Translations under genes and position numbers: made by a program | Part shown: positions 28,140 through 37,049 of the stretch, piece by piece | Position numbering within the stretch: position 1 is the stretch's first letter | Layout: each line of letters starts with the position of its first letter | NCBI RefSeq assembly: GCF_000013345.1 | Contig: NC_007777.1 | Coordinates: forward strand, 4,278,001 to 4,342,000 | DNA length: 64,000 nucleotides | Reading direction: 5' to 3' | From: Frankia casuarinae | GTDB taxonomy: Bacteria; Actinomycetota; Actinomycetes; Frankiales; Frankiaceae | Notes under the pieces: model-generated | The model's database searches: none | What the model was told of the DNA's origin: nothing | Seen by the model: only the letters and a program-made list of their open reading frames with translations

Positions 28140-28160
28140 AGGATCGACGAACAGACTCCA

Positions 28161-28209
28161 GCCGGTCAACTACCAAGCCGGTCAGCTACCAACGCCGGTC
28201 AGCTACTAC
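28161..28209. repeat. Three 16-17 bp tandem repeats
   Basis: The unit GCCGGTCAGCTACCAA occurs at 28161-28176 (one mismatch), 28177-28193 (one extra base) and 28194-28209 (last bases changed). It is unrelated in sequence to the array 21 bases before it. Confidence 0.75.
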
Positions 28210-28417
28210 GGTCTCCTAGCCTATCCGATCGGTGCCGCGGACGATCCGATCAGGCTGCCGGGATCTCCGGACACCCGAGCCCGGCGGGCGGCGGACCTCC
28301 GCCTAGGAAGCCGCTCGGGTGCCGCTCGCCCCCCGCGACCGGCCCCGGAGCCCGGACAGTCCGGAACGGCGGGAGAGCCCGGCGGAAGTCGGTCGGCGGC
28401 TACCCACCCGGCGGGGG

Positions 28418-28906
28418 TTACTGAGCGAGGCGCTCACGGAGCTGTTTGAGTACCACATCCGGTACCAGCCCCGACACGTCACCTCCGTAACGCGCGACCT
28501 CCTTCACCAGACTGGAGGACAGAAAGGCATATTGCGGGTTCGTACTCATGAAAAGAGTCTCCACGCCCGCAAGCGAATTGTTCATCTGCGCCATCTGAAG
28601 CTCATAGTCGAAGTCGCTGACCGCACGCAGTCCTTTGACGATCGACTGGATACCCCTACTCCGACAAAAATCGACGATCAGCCCGTGGGACGCATCTACC
28701 AGGACGTTGGACGGCGCCATCGGATGATCACGCAGGGCCTCTCTGATGAGCTCCATCCGCTCGTCGACGGTGAACAAGGTGACCTTGTTCTTGTTGATCG
28801 ATACGGCGACCACGACCTCGTCGAAGAGTCTGCTCGCTCGGACGATGATGTCGAGATGACCGTTGGTGATCGGATCAAATGAACCGGGACAGGCTGCCCT
28901 CCTCAT
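28418..28906 (-). CDS. coaD: Phosphopantetheine adenylyltransferase
   Basis: 162 residues. CoaD makes dephospho-CoA from 4'-phosphopantetheine and ATP. The nucleotidyltransferase motif PGSFDPITNGHLDII (with the T/HxGH element), KGLRAVSDFDYELQMAQMN and the late LSSSLVKEVARYGGDV are all present. The ATG at 28906 overlaps the rsmD stop as ATGA; the frame is open upstream to 28963, inside rsmD, without similarity. Confidence 0.97.
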   Translation of the reverse strand: MRRAACPGSFDPITNGHLDIIVRASRLFDEVVVAVSINKNKVTLFTVDERMELIREALRDHPMAPSNVLVDASHGLIVDFCRSRGIQSIVKGLRAVSDFDYELQMAQMNNSLAGVETLFMSTNPQYAFLSSSLVKEVARYGGDVSGLVPDVVLKQLRERLAQ

Positions 28907-29460
28907 GATCGAATACCGTACCAGAGAGCACCCTCCCCGTACCTCCGGTCGCGCAGCGCACACAACCCGTCAGGCCAGGCGACCGGGCCCGAGCGGTGCG
29001 ATCTTTCGACAACGCAGACACCGTCCGCAGTCAACCAGGCGGCCGCCAGCAGCTTTGACAGCACTTCGCCGAGTTCCGAATCGCGCATCGCGTACGGCGG
29101 ATCGAGGAAAACCACGTCGTAGGGATTATCCGAGGTGTTCTGCACCACACGCTCTACCGCGGCTTGCGCGATCTTCGCGCCCGACAGTCCCAGCGCTGTC
29201 ACGTTCCGCCGCAGAGTGCGTATCACGACCGGATCGCGGTCGACGAGAAGAGCATGAGTGGCACCCCGAGACAGCGCTTCCAGACCGACCGCACCAGACC
29301 CGGCATAAAGATCGGCAATCCGAGCACCCCGCAGATCCAGACAGGTCGACAAGGTGTTGAACAACCCCTCACGGGCACGTTCCGAGGTCGGACGGGTGGT
29401 CGTTCCGGGTGGAACCACGAGCCGCCGACCACCCGCGGTTCCACTGATGATGCGCGTCAT
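28903..29460 (-). CDS. rsmD: 16S rRNA (guanine-966-N2)-methyltransferase RsmD
   Basis: 185 residues. It methylates G966 of 16S rRNA. The family features are MTRIISGTAGGRRLVVPPG, TRPTSERAREGLFNTL, the SAM-binding LYAGSGAVGLEALSRGA and the catalytic DPPY in VVFLDPPYAM. ATG at 29460, 12 bases after the recG stop and coupled to coaD by ATGA: recG-rsmD-coaD form one unit. Confidence 0.96.
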   Translation of the reverse strand: MTRIISGTAGGRRLVVPPGTTTRPTSERAREGLFNTLSTCLDLRGARIADLYAGSGAVGLEALSRGATHALLVDRDPVVIRTLRRNVTALGLSGAKIAQAAVERVVQNTSDNPYDVVFLDPPYAMRDSELGEVLSKLLAAAWLTADGVCVVERSHRSGPVAWPDGLCALRDRRYGEGALWYGIRS

Positions 29461-29472
29461 CGGGCCACCCGG

Positions 29473-31668
29473 TCATCCCTTCTCGAGGAAGGCGACACTG
29501 GTGTCGTCGAGAACCGCGTCGAGCAGCCGGCGCAGTGCGGGATGCCGGTCCAACCCGGGGTCGTCGTCAACCAGGCGACCGGCCTCCTCGCGTGCGTCGC
29601 GGATCAGGTCCTCATCACGAAGAAGTTCCAGGAGCTTCAGGGATCGTCGTCCGCCGGACTGGGCGGCCCCGAGCACATCGCCCTCTCGACGCTGCGCGAG
29701 GTCGAGACGGGCCAGCTTCGCCCCGTCGCTGGTGGCGGCGACCGCGCTGAGCCGCTCCCAGGCGGGGGATCCCGGCTCGGCCGCTGTATGCAGAAGACAC
29801 CAGCCGGGCGCGGTGCCCCGGCCGACCCTCCCGCGCAGCTGGTGCAGCTGGGACACGCCGAACCTGTCCGCGTCCAGGACGACCATCACTGTCGCGTTCG
29901 GTACGTTCACTCCCACCTCGATGACGGTGGTGGCGACCAGCACGTCGACCTCGCCGGCCGCGAATCGGTTCATGGTGGCCTCCCGTTGCCCGGGTGCGAG
30001 ACGACCGTGCAGCGGTTCAACCCTGAGGTCCGCAAACTCGCCATCCACCAACAGGGGCAGCACCTCACACACTGTCGCAGCTGGTCGGGACGCTCGCGAA
30101 TCCGGACCGGCAGCCGAGGATTCGGCGGGATCATCCTCCCCGCCCCCGTCCTCCCCGCCCGCACCGATCCGGGGACACACGACATAGGCCTGATGCCCGG
30201 CGGCCACCTCGTCGCGGATTCGTCCCCACATTCGATCCGTCCAGGATCTCTGGCTCGCCGGCACCACGAACGTCCCGATGGGAGAGCGTCCCGCTGGCAG
30301 TTCGGTGAGCTCGGAGACTTCGAGATCACCGAACACGGTCATCGCGACCGTCCGGGGAATCGGTGTCGCGGTCATCACAAGAAGGTGGGGAGGACGTCGT
30401 CCACGCGCTCGCAGTGCGTCCCGCTGTTCGACGCCGAAACGATGCTGTTCGTCGACGACGATCAGACCAAGATCGTTAAAAATCACCTCATCGTGCAGCA
30501 GGGCATGAGTACCGACCACCAGACCGGTGGAACCGTCCGCGATCTCCGCCAGAGCCTCCCGCCGCGCACGCCCTCCCATCGATCCGGTGACCAGCGTCAC
30601 CCGCGTGGCCCGATGATCGGCTCCTAGTTCCCCTGCCCGGGCCAGATCGCCGAGCATCTCCCGGAGGCTTCGGCTGTGCTGAGCGGCAAGAGTTTCGGTG
30701 GGCGCCAGGAGTACCGCCTGGCCGCCCGTGTCGACCACAGTGAGCATCGCCCGCAGGGCGACCAGTGTCTTGCCCGAACCCACCTCTCCCTGTAGCAGTC
30801 GATGCATCGGAACGGGCCGACCGATCTCGGCTGCGATCGTCTTCCCCACCTCGCGCTGGCCCGTCGTGAGGGGGAAGGGCAGATCGGCATCGAACGCCGC
30901 CAGCAGACCATCCGGACGCTGCGGCCGGGGTGTTGTCGCCAGCGCCTCCACCTCACGACGCCGCTGGGCCAACGCCACCTGCAACACCAGAGCCTCATCC
31001 CAGGTGAGGCGCCGACGACCGGAGGCGATCTCACCACGGTTCGCGGGCTGGTGAACCAGCCGGAAGGCCTCGGCCAGAGCGGGCAGGCGGTACCGGCTGC
31101 GGAGATCGTCCGGCAACGGATCCTCGACGGGATCGAGAGAGTCCAACGCCAGCCGGACGCACCTCGCCAGCGTCCAGCTCGGCACCTTGGCGGAGGCGGG
31201 GTAGATCGGAACCAGCGCGTTCGCGAACGGCGCACCGCTGACGGCTTCCCCGCTCTCCTCGGGTTCGAGGAGCTGGACCTCCGGGTTGGTCAGCTGACGC
31301 TGCCCGCGGAACTCGTCGACCTTGCCGGCGAACAGCGCGGTCGTCCCGGGACGTAGGTCACGCTCCCGCCAGCTCTGATTGAAGAAGGTCAGCGACAGTG
31401 AATGCCGGCCGTCCGTCACCGTCACGCGCACCATCGACTTCCGGGTGCCGCGCATCGGGCGGCGTTCCGTCTTCTCGACCCGGGCCTGGACCGTAACCGT
31501 CTCACCGACGACGAGGTCCGCGAGGTCCGTCAGCTCGCCTCTCTCATGGTACCGGCGGGGCAGGTGCCCCAGCAGATCACCGACCAGCCTCAACTCCAGA
31601 CCATCGGCCAGGAGGGCGGCGGCACGCGCGCCGACGAGGGCCTTCAGGGGCGTGTCGAGGTCGACCAC
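29473..31668 (-). CDS. recG: ATP-dependent DNA helicase RecG
   Basis: 731 residues from this start. RecG remodels stalled forks and Holliday junctions. An OB-fold wedge domain (about 60-150) precedes the helicase with Walker A GEVGSGKT, the DEQH box VVDEQHRFG, TATPIPRT, and the second RecA fold with HGRLAPGQRE, TTVIEVGVNVPNA and QLRGRVGRG. An acidic Gly/Asp insertion (about 500-525) lies between the two lobes. I chose GTG at 31668, which matches other actinobacterial RecG starts; a GTG at 31692 is also in frame. The gene is divergent from rpmB. Confidence 0.95.
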   Translation of the reverse strand: MVDLDTPLKALVGARAAALLADGLELRLVGDLLGHLPRRYHERGELTDLADLVVGETVTVQARVEKTERRPMRGTRKSMVRVTVTDGRHSLSLTFFNQSWRERDLRPGTTALFAGKVDEFRGQRQLTNPEVQLLEPEESGEAVSGAPFANALVPIYPASAKVPSWTLARCVRLALDSLDPVEDPLPDDLRSRYRLPALAEAFRLVHQPANRGEIASGRRRLTWDEALVLQVALAQRRREVEALATTPRPQRPDGLLAAFDADLPFPLTTGQREVGKTIAAEIGRPVPMHRLLQGEVGSGKTLVALRAMLTVVDTGGQAVLLAPTETLAAQHSRSLREMLGDLARAGELGADHRATRVTLVTGSMGGRARREALAEIADGSTGLVVGTHALLHDEVIFNDLGLIVVDEQHRFGVEQRDALRARGRRPPHLLVMTATPIPRTVAMTVFGDLEVSELTELPAGRSPIGTFVVPASQRSWTDRMWGRIRDEVAAGHQAYVVCPRIGAGGEDGGGEDDPAESSAAGPDSRASRPAATVCEVLPLLVDGEFADLRVEPLHGRLAPGQREATMNRFAAGEVDVLVATTVIEVGVNVPNATVMVVLDADRFGVSQLHQLRGRVGRGTAPGWCLLHTAAEPGSPAWERLSAVAATSDGAKLARLDLAQRREGDVLGAAQSGGRRSLKLLELLRDEDLIRDAREEAGRLVDDDPGLDRHPALRRLLDAVLDDTSVAFLEKG

Positions 31669-31920
31669 ATCACCGATAGTGCACCGGAGCACCGACAGTA
31701 CCGAGACCCACCGGCTCCCGCCGCATCATCTGGACCACAGAACTGGACCACAGAAGGTGGGGTAACCTCAAGCGGGCCGCCACTGCGCGCGTCCCCCGGC
31801 GGCGCCGTCAGGGTCGCGGGTTGCGTACGATTCTGGTTCTGACTCCCCTGACGTCCCGGGCACGCCTACCGGGACCAGTACTACTTCGACTTCGGCTACT
31901 ACTTCGACGGAGTGTTTCTC

Positions 31921-32109
31921 GTGTCTTCGGTGTGTGACGTCTGCGGCAAGGGGCCGGGCTTCGGTATGTCGGTCTCCCACTCCCACCGACGCACGCGCCG
32001 TCGGTGGAACCCCAACATCCAGACCGTGCGCACGGTCGTGGGCGGGACCCCCAAGCGGCTGAACGTCTGCGCTTCCTGCATCAAGGCGGGCAAGGTCTCT
32101 CGCGCCTGA
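31921..32109 (+). CDS. rpmB: 50S ribosomal protein L28
   Basis: 62 residues with a GTG start. The sequence [20 protein letters not shown], then [20 protein letters not shown] and [10 protein letters not shown] is a full zinc-type L28 with both CxxC pairs. A short imperfect repeat of ACTACTTCGAC lies just upstream (31877-31907). Divergent from recG across about 250 bases. Confidence 0.97.
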   Translation: MSSVCDVCGKGPGFGMSVSHSHRRTRRRWNPNIQTVRTVVGGTPKRLNVCASCIKAGKVSRA

Positions 32110-32117
32110 GCCCTCCG

Positions 32118-32137
32118 GGCCGGACGTTACTCCGGCC
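32118..32137 (+). terminator. Possible terminator hairpin after rpmB
   Basis: GGCCGGA, loop CGTTAC, TCCGGCC form a perfect 7-bp GC stem starting 9 bases after the rpmB stop. There is no T-run. It would separate rpmB from ddl, whose start is 110 bases further on. Confidence 0.45.
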
Positions 32138-32247
32138 GGACGGGGCGTCACCGGACACAGGCCTCCCGTGGAGGTCGAGGCGGAGCGCGGCCACATCCAC
32201 GTCGGGTACGCTGCCGGTCACCGACGCCGATCCGTTAGTGTCCCGGC

Positions 32248-33399
32248 ATGGCAGGCTCCAGGCGTCGGATTCGGCTCGCCCTCCTGTTCGGTGGCCGCAG
32301 CACCGAGCACGCGATCTCCTGTATATCGGCCAGCGGTGTACTGCGAGCCCTGGATCGTGACGTCTACGACGTCGTCCCCGTCGGCATCGACACACATGGC
32401 CGCTGGGTCGTGCTGCCGGACGACCCGACCGCCCTCGCGGTGACGGGAGACCGACTGCCCGCCGTCGTCGCGGCCCACGGTGAGAGCGTCGTCCTGGCCG
32501 CGGATCCGACGACGCCCGGTCTGTTGCCGTGCCGCCCCCGCGGCGGCCTCGACTCTGTCAGGAACACCCTCGGGAGCAGCGACGCTCTCGGGAGCAGCGA
32601 CATTCCCGGGGACATCGATGTGGTCTTCCCGCTGCTCCACGGCCCCTTTGGGGAGGATGGGACGGTCCAGGGTCTCCTGGAGATGGCCGGCCTGCCCTAC
32701 GTCGGCTCCGGGGTGTTCGCCAGCGCGGCCGCCATGGACAAGCAACACATGAAGGCACTGCTGCGGGCCGCCGGCCTTCCCGTCGGCTCCTACGCCGTCC
32801 TGCGAGCCGGTGACACACTCACCGGGGCCGACCAGGAACGGCTGGGGCTGCCCGTCTTCGTGAAGCCCGCGCGCGGCGGGTCGAGTATCGGGATCAGCCG
32901 GGTCGAGGCCTGGGCGGACCTGGACACCGCGATCAAGGCAGCCCGCGCCAGCGACCCCAAGGTCCTGGTGGAGTCGGCGATCGTCGGCCGCGAGATCGAG
33001 TGCGGGGTCCTCGGAATTCTAGACGGCCCCGGTGCCGAGGCGAGTGTGCCCGCCGAGATCACCGTCACGTCTTCGGCCGGCTTCTACGACTTCGAGGCCA
33101 AGTACATGTCCGACGCCACCCACTTCGACGTCCCGGCCAACCTGTCCCACGCGGTACGGGAGGAGGTCCGGGGAGCGGCGATCGCGGCGTTCGAGGCCCT
33201 GGACTGCGCCGGGCTCGCGCGGGTTGACATGTTTGTCACGGCCGACGACCATGTGATCATCAACGAGGTCAACACGATGCCCGGTTTCACCCCTACCTCG
33301 ATGTTCCCGCGGATGTGGGAGGCGAGCGGGGTCACCTATCCGCAGTTGGTGGACCGGCTCGTCAGGCTGGCCCTGCGCGACGGAGCGGGGCTGCGCTGA
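32248..33399 (+). CDS. ddl: D-alanine--D-alanine ligase
   Basis: 383 residues. Ddl makes the D-Ala-D-Ala dipeptide for peptidoglycan. The ATP-grasp fold is clear: LALLFGGRSTEHAIS at the N-terminus, VVFPLLHGPFGEDGTVQGLLE, PVFVKPARGGSSIGISRV, the YDFEAKYMSD loop, and the metal-binding IINEVNTMPGFTPTSMFP. A duplicated 18-bp unit (32569-32604) inserts LGSSD twice before the HGPFGEDG motif, in a loop that varies in the family. ATG at 32248. Confidence 0.96.
   Translation: MAGSRRRIRLALLFGGRSTEHAISCISASGVLRALDRDVYDVVPVGIDTHGRWVVLPDDPTALAVTGDRLPAVVAAHGESVVLAADPTTPGLLPCRPRGGLDSVRNTLGSSDALGSSDIPGDIDVVFPLLHGPFGEDGTVQGLLEMAGLPYVGSGVFASAAAMDKQHMKALLRAAGLPVGSYAVLRAGDTLTGADQERLGLPVFVKPARGGSSIGISRVEAWADLDTAIKAARASDPKVLVESAIVGREIECGVLGILDGPGAEASVPAEITVTSSAGFYDFEAKYMSDATHFDVPANLSHAVREEVRGAAIAAFEALDCAGLARVDMFVTADDHVIINEVNTMPGFTPTSMFPRMWEASGVTYPQLVDRLVRLALRDGAGLR
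32569..32604. repeat. In-frame 18-bp tandem duplication inside ddl
   Basis: CTCGGGAGCAGCGACGCT is followed by CTCGGGAGCAGCGACATT, differing only in the last bases. The frame is kept. Confidence 0.8.
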
Positions 33400-33476
33400 C
33401 CGCCCGGCACCTGCGCCACCCGGGCCCGTGACGGCGTGGAGGCGTTCCGCCGGGCGGGAATGGCCGGGAGCTCGTC

Positions 33477-34010
33477 TCAGGATGTCGTCGACCTGCTGTG
33501 CGCCCGCACGGCGGGGGCGACCGAGACGAGTACCTCGAACGCCTGCACGTCGGCGGGCAGGGTGAGAACCACCTGGGGCTGCCGCGTGGGGGTGGAATAG
33601 CGCACCGTCGTGCCGCCCAGGTTCTCGGCGAACCACCCCACATCGTCCACGACGGACAGCATCGCATCGGGACGGTAGCTTGCCGGAAGACCGGGCGCGC
33701 CGCAGGTGAGCACCACCGGCGCCGCGCCGTAGGCCGCCGCCGTGGCCTGTGGGGGGTCCAGTGTCCGGCGGTCGAGGTCGTCCCCGAGCGACGGGGGAAG
33801 ATCGTGGACCAGGTCCACGCACGACGAACGGACCGACTCCGCGGGAATCGGCACGTTGGTCAGCCGAATCGATCCGGGACCGCCGCATCCGACCAGCGCG
33901 AGCAGGACCCACGAGGCGACGAACACCGGATACCGACATGACCGCCCCGGCCGGCGCCCGCCCCGTGCCGGGCGTCGGCCCCGCTCGGCTTGCTCACCAC
34001 CGGTGGCCAT
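33477..34010 (-). CDS. DUF3515 family lipoprotein
   Basis: 177 residues. A basic N-terminus, a hydrophobic segment (about 28-40) and the lipobox LALVGC with Cys42 mark an exported lipoprotein. The mature domain has the DUF3515 pattern (SSCVDLVHDLPPSLGDDLDRR, VVLTCGAPGLPASYRPDAML, VDDVGWFAENLGG). Function is unknown; the gene is usually next to ddl, rpmB and thiD/thiL in actinobacteria, suggesting an envelope role. ATG at 34010. It converges with ddl. Confidence 0.9.
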   Translation of the reverse strand: MATGGEQAERGRRPARGGRRPGRSCRYPVFVASWVLLALVGCGGPGSIRLTNVPIPAESVRSSCVDLVHDLPPSLGDDLDRRTLDPPQATAAAYGAAPVVLTCGAPGLPASYRPDAMLSVVDDVGWFAENLGGTTVRYSTPTRQPQVVLTLPADVQAFEVLVSVAPAVRAHSRSTTS

Positions 34011-34157
34011 GTCCCGATTCTGGCGCGCCACCGACGTCACCGGTGGCCCGGCCCCGGCGGTGGGCGCGAGCCGGGAGCCGGGAGCGCCCACCGGGTCCCC
34101 CGTCCCGGAGCCGACCTGACCCACGTCGGGACGGAGGAGCTTCAGCGGCGGAGAAGC

Positions 34158-34391
34158 TCAGAAGTGAACGACCGGGCAGGTCAGCGTGCGGGTGATGCCG
34201 TCGACCGACTGCACTCTCGCCATGACCATCTTCCCGAGGTCATCGACGGTGGCCGCCTCCGCCCGGACGATGACGTCATAGGGGCCGGTGACGTCCTCGG
34301 CCTGGGTGACCCCGGGGATCTGCTCGATCTCCTTGGCAACCGAGGAGGACTTGCCGACCTCGGTCTGGATAAGGATGTACGCGTGGACCAC
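34158..34391 (-). CDS. Small AsnC/Lrp-type ligand-binding protein without DNA-binding domain
   Basis: 77 residues, a lone RAM (AsnC/Lrp C-terminal) domain: VVHAYILIQTEVGKSSSVAKE, IPGVTQAEDVTGPYDVIVRAEA and VDGITRTLTCPVVHF. It lacks the helix-turn-helix, which fits stand-alone actinobacterial members of this length that are thought to sense small molecules such as amino acids. The GTG at 34391 is preferred because the similarity begins exactly there; the frame upstream runs antisense into thiD and is not protein-like. Confidence 0.9.
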   Translation of the reverse strand: MVHAYILIQTEVGKSSSVAKEIEQIPGVTQAEDVTGPYDVIVRAEAATVDDLGKMVMARVQSVDGITRTLTCPVVHF

Positions 34392-34638
34392 AGACGCTCC
34401 CTCGTCGGACGTCGACAGCCCGTCGAGCAGAACTACGGGCCGACAGAAGGTAACAGGCAAACGGCCCGGATGAGAGCCTCCGAGGTCGAGGAATTTGCTC
34501 AGATCGGCCGACAGGGACCGACCGAGGGGTCGCCCGGCCTCATCCGGAACCCCAATCGTGGGGGTCAGCTGGCCGGCTCGGTACCCGGTTGTGATGGCAA
34601 CCACGACGCAGCTACCCAGAGCGAAGAATAGGAGACAC

Positions 34639-35472
34639 GTGAACGCTCGGAGCATCCGGAGCGAGCCGCCGCCGGAACCGAGCTCCGCCCCGCCCCGCGT
34701 ACTGACGATCGCCGGATCGGATTCTGGCGGCGGCGCGGGCATTCAGGCAGATCTCAAGACGATGCTCGCCCTCGGCGTCCACGGCATGAGTGCGATCGTC
34801 GCGGTGACGGCACAGAATTCCCTGGGCGTCCATGGTGTGTGGGATCTCCCTCCGGAAGCGGTCCGAGCCCAGATCAGAGCGGTCGTGGCGGACATCGGGG
34901 TCGACGCGGTGAAGACGGGGATGCTCTCCTCCGCGGCTCTGGTCTCGCTGGTCGCCGCCGAACTCTCGCGGCTCGACGTACCCGTCGTGGTCGATCCGGT
35001 CAGCGTCTCCAAGCACGGCGACCCCCTGCTGTCCCCGGAGGCGGTCGAGGTGGTCCGTACGGAGCTCATGCCCCGCGCCACCATCGCCACACCGAACCTC
35101 GACGAGGTACGTCTGCTGACCGGGGTGGAGGTGCTGGACGTCGCCGACCTGCCCAGAGCCGCCGAGGCGATGCTCGCCCTGGGCCCGCGCTGGGTGCTGG
35201 TGAAGGGCGGGCATCTTCCCGGCGACGCGGTCGACCTGCTCACCGACGGGACCACCGAGGTCGTCCTCCGAAGCCCCCGCCTGGACCGGCGGCACACCCA
35301 TGGCACCGGATGCACGCTGGCCTCCGCGATCGCCGCGCACCTGGCGCAGGGGCGTGGTCACGTCGAGGCCGCACAGGCCGCCAAGGCCTACGTCAGTGGC
35401 GCCCTGGCCAGCGGCTTTCCGCTCGGCGCGGGGATCGGCCCGGTAGACCACGGCTATCGTCACCGTAGGTAG
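34639..35472 (+). CDS. thiD: Hydroxymethylpyrimidine/phosphomethylpyrimidine kinase
   Basis: 277 residues. ThiD phosphorylates HMP and HMP-phosphate for thiamine. The ribokinase-like fold is intact: [41 protein letters not shown]-type [16 protein letters not shown], and the catalytic [23 protein letters not shown] lies 5 bases before the GTG at 34639. The neighbours (AsnC-type protein divergent, murA downstream by 109 bases) give no direct link to thiamine. Confidence 0.95.
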   Translation: MNARSIRSEPPPEPSSAPPRVLTIAGSDSGGGAGIQADLKTMLALGVHGMSAIVAVTAQNSLGVHGVWDLPPEAVRAQIRAVVADIGVDAVKTGMLSSAALVSLVAAELSRLDVPVVVDPVSVSKHGDPLLSPEAVEVVRTELMPRATIATPNLDEVRLLTGVEVLDVADLPRAAEAMLALGPRWVLVKGGHLPGDAVDLLTDGTTEVVLRSPRLDRRHTHGTGCTLASAIAAHLAQGRGHVEAAQAAKAYVSGALASGFPLGAGIGPVDHGYRHRR

Positions 35473-35581
35473 CAGCCTGAGAGCCGGGCTCGGGCCGCGC
35501 CGGCGGCGTCTGGTTCAATCGCCCCGCCGCACGTGACCTGACGCACGTCACGCATCCGCATCATCACCGTGGAGGTAGCCC

Positions 35582-37003
35582 GTGGGGGCGCACAGCTCGG
35601 GAGTGGTACCATCCACCAGCACGGACCGACGGTGGTATCGCATCGTCGGCGGCGCTCCGCTCACCGGCTCGGTCGAAGCGTCCGGGGCCAAGAACTCGGT
35701 CACCAAGCTGCTCGTCGCCACCCTCCTCACGCCAGAGCCGTGCACCCTGACCCGGGTGCCTCGGATCGCCGAGGTCGACGTGGTCCTGGGCATGCTCGCC
35801 GAACTCGGCACCCAGGTGGAGTGGCTGGACGAGCACACTGTGCGACTCGCCACCGAAAAGATCATCGACGCGTCGCTGTCCGAGGCCTACTCCGGGGTCA
35901 ACCGGATACCGATCCTGATGATGGGCCCGCTCCTGCACCGCGTCGGCGAAGCCGTGATCCCGCTGCCCGGCGGTTGCCGGATCGGCAAGCGTCCCGTCGA
36001 CTTCCACCTCGCCGGCCTGCGTGCCATGGGTGCGGAGATCGTCGAGCAGCTGCGTTCCGTCCAGGTCAAGACGCTGGGTCTGCACGGCACCCATGTCGCG
36101 CTGCCGTTCCCGAGTGTCGGCGCGACCGAGAACCTGCTCCTGGCCGCGGTCCGGGCGCAGGGTACGACCGTCATCTCGAATGCGGCGGTGGAACCGGAGG
36201 TCATCGACCTCATCATGTTCCTGCAGCAGATGGGCGCCCTCGTCGACGTGGAAGTCGACCGCACGATCGTGGTGCAGGGGGTCGACGCACTGCGGGGAGC
36301 CACCCATGCCCCGATCCACGACCGCATCGAAGCCGCGTCCTTCGCCTCGGCCGCGGTGGCCACCAACGGCAGGGTGGAGGTGGTCGGTGCCCGCCAGGAA
36401 CATCTGGCGACCTTCCTCAACCACCTCCGCCGGCTCGGTGGCGAGTTCGAGGTCACCCCGCGGGGCATGACCTTCTTCCGGGCCCAGCCGTTGACCGCGT
36501 CACATGTGCAGACCGACGTACACCCCGGGTTCATGACCGACTGGCAGCAGCCCCTGGTCGTCCTGCTCACCCAGGCCAAGGGTGCCTCCGTGATCCACGA
36601 GACGATCTACGAGGACCGGTTCGGATACACCAGACAACTGGCCGAGATGGGCGCCGACATCGCCCTGTCGACCCTGTGCCTCGGTGGGAAGGCCTGCCGG
36701 TTCGCGTCCCGGGACTTCGAGCATTCGGCGGTCGTGAGCGGGCCGACCTCCCTCACCGGCGGTGATCTGGCGATCCCCGACCTGCGCGCCGGCTTTGCCT
36801 ACGTGCTGGCCGCGCTGGTGGCCGACGGCACCAGCATCATCCGCGGGACCCGTTTCCTCGAACGCGGTTACGAGGACCCGGTGGGTAAGCTGCGCTCGAT
36901 CGGAGCGTTCATTGACACGCAGGCCGTGGGTTCGCCCCCGGCACCGACCACGCCCCGACCTGACCGGAACGACGGTGCTGCCGGGCCAGGCGCATGCAGG
37001 TGA
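35582..37003 (+). CDS. murA: UDP-N-acetylglucosamine 1-carboxyvinyltransferase (MurA family)
   Basis: 473 residues, about 50 longer than E. coli MurA. It adds enolpyruvate to UDP-GlcNAc, the first step of peptidoglycan synthesis. Lys37-Asn38 in ASGAKNSVTKL, the catalytic Cys132 in LPGGCRIGKRPVDFHL and the Asp of HPGFMTDWQQP are all present, as is RFGYTRQLAEMGADI. The extra length is an N-terminal tail and a Pro-rich C-terminal tail. GGAGG precedes the GTG start. The sequence is more divergent than textbook MurA, so this could be a second copy; the rest of the genome is needed to tell. Its stop lies in the first unit of a 15-bp repeat array. Confidence 0.88.
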   Translation: MGAHSSGVVPSTSTDRRWYRIVGGAPLTGSVEASGAKNSVTKLLVATLLTPEPCTLTRVPRIAEVDVVLGMLAELGTQVEWLDEHTVRLATEKIIDASLSEAYSGVNRIPILMMGPLLHRVGEAVIPLPGGCRIGKRPVDFHLAGLRAMGAEIVEQLRSVQVKTLGLHGTHVALPFPSVGATENLLLAAVRAQGTTVISNAAVEPEVIDLIMFLQQMGALVDVEVDRTIVVQGVDALRGATHAPIHDRIEAASFASAAVATNGRVEVVGARQEHLATFLNHLRRLGGEFEVTPRGMTFFRAQPLTASHVQTDVHPGFMTDWQQPLVVLLTQAKGASVIHETIYEDRFGYTRQLAEMGADIALSTLCLGGKACRFASRDFEHSAVVSGPTSLTGGDLAIPDLRAGFAYVLAALVADGTSIIRGTRFLERGYEDPVGKLRSIGAFIDTQAVGSPPAPTTPRPDRNDGAAGPGACR

Positions 37004-37049
37004 GGCGCGTGCAGGCCAGGCGCATGCAGGTCAGGGACACGCAGGTCAG
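36990..37049. repeat. Four 15-bp repeats across the murA and gpsA stop codons
   Basis: The unit GCGCATGCAGGTCAG occurs at 36990-37004, 37005-37019, 37020-37034 and 37035-37049 with one to four changes each. Unit 1 contains the murA TGA stop on the plus strand; unit 4 contains the gpsA stop on the minus strand. The array therefore fills the whole 42-base gap between the two converging genes. Confidence 0.85.

Larger units (their letters stand above)
27986..28417. other. Intergenic region between coaD and the DUF177 gene
   Basis: 432 bases without a supported gene. It should contain the promoter of DUF177-rpmF-plsX-rnc. It is dominated by two separate arrays of short tandem repeats (28080-28139 and 28161-28209). 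The remainder, 28210-28417, is GC-rich and featureless to my reading. Confidence 0.55.

Noticed and set aside
28080-28209. CRISPR array
   Set aside because: Units are directly adjacent without spacers and too short; no cas gene is in the window.
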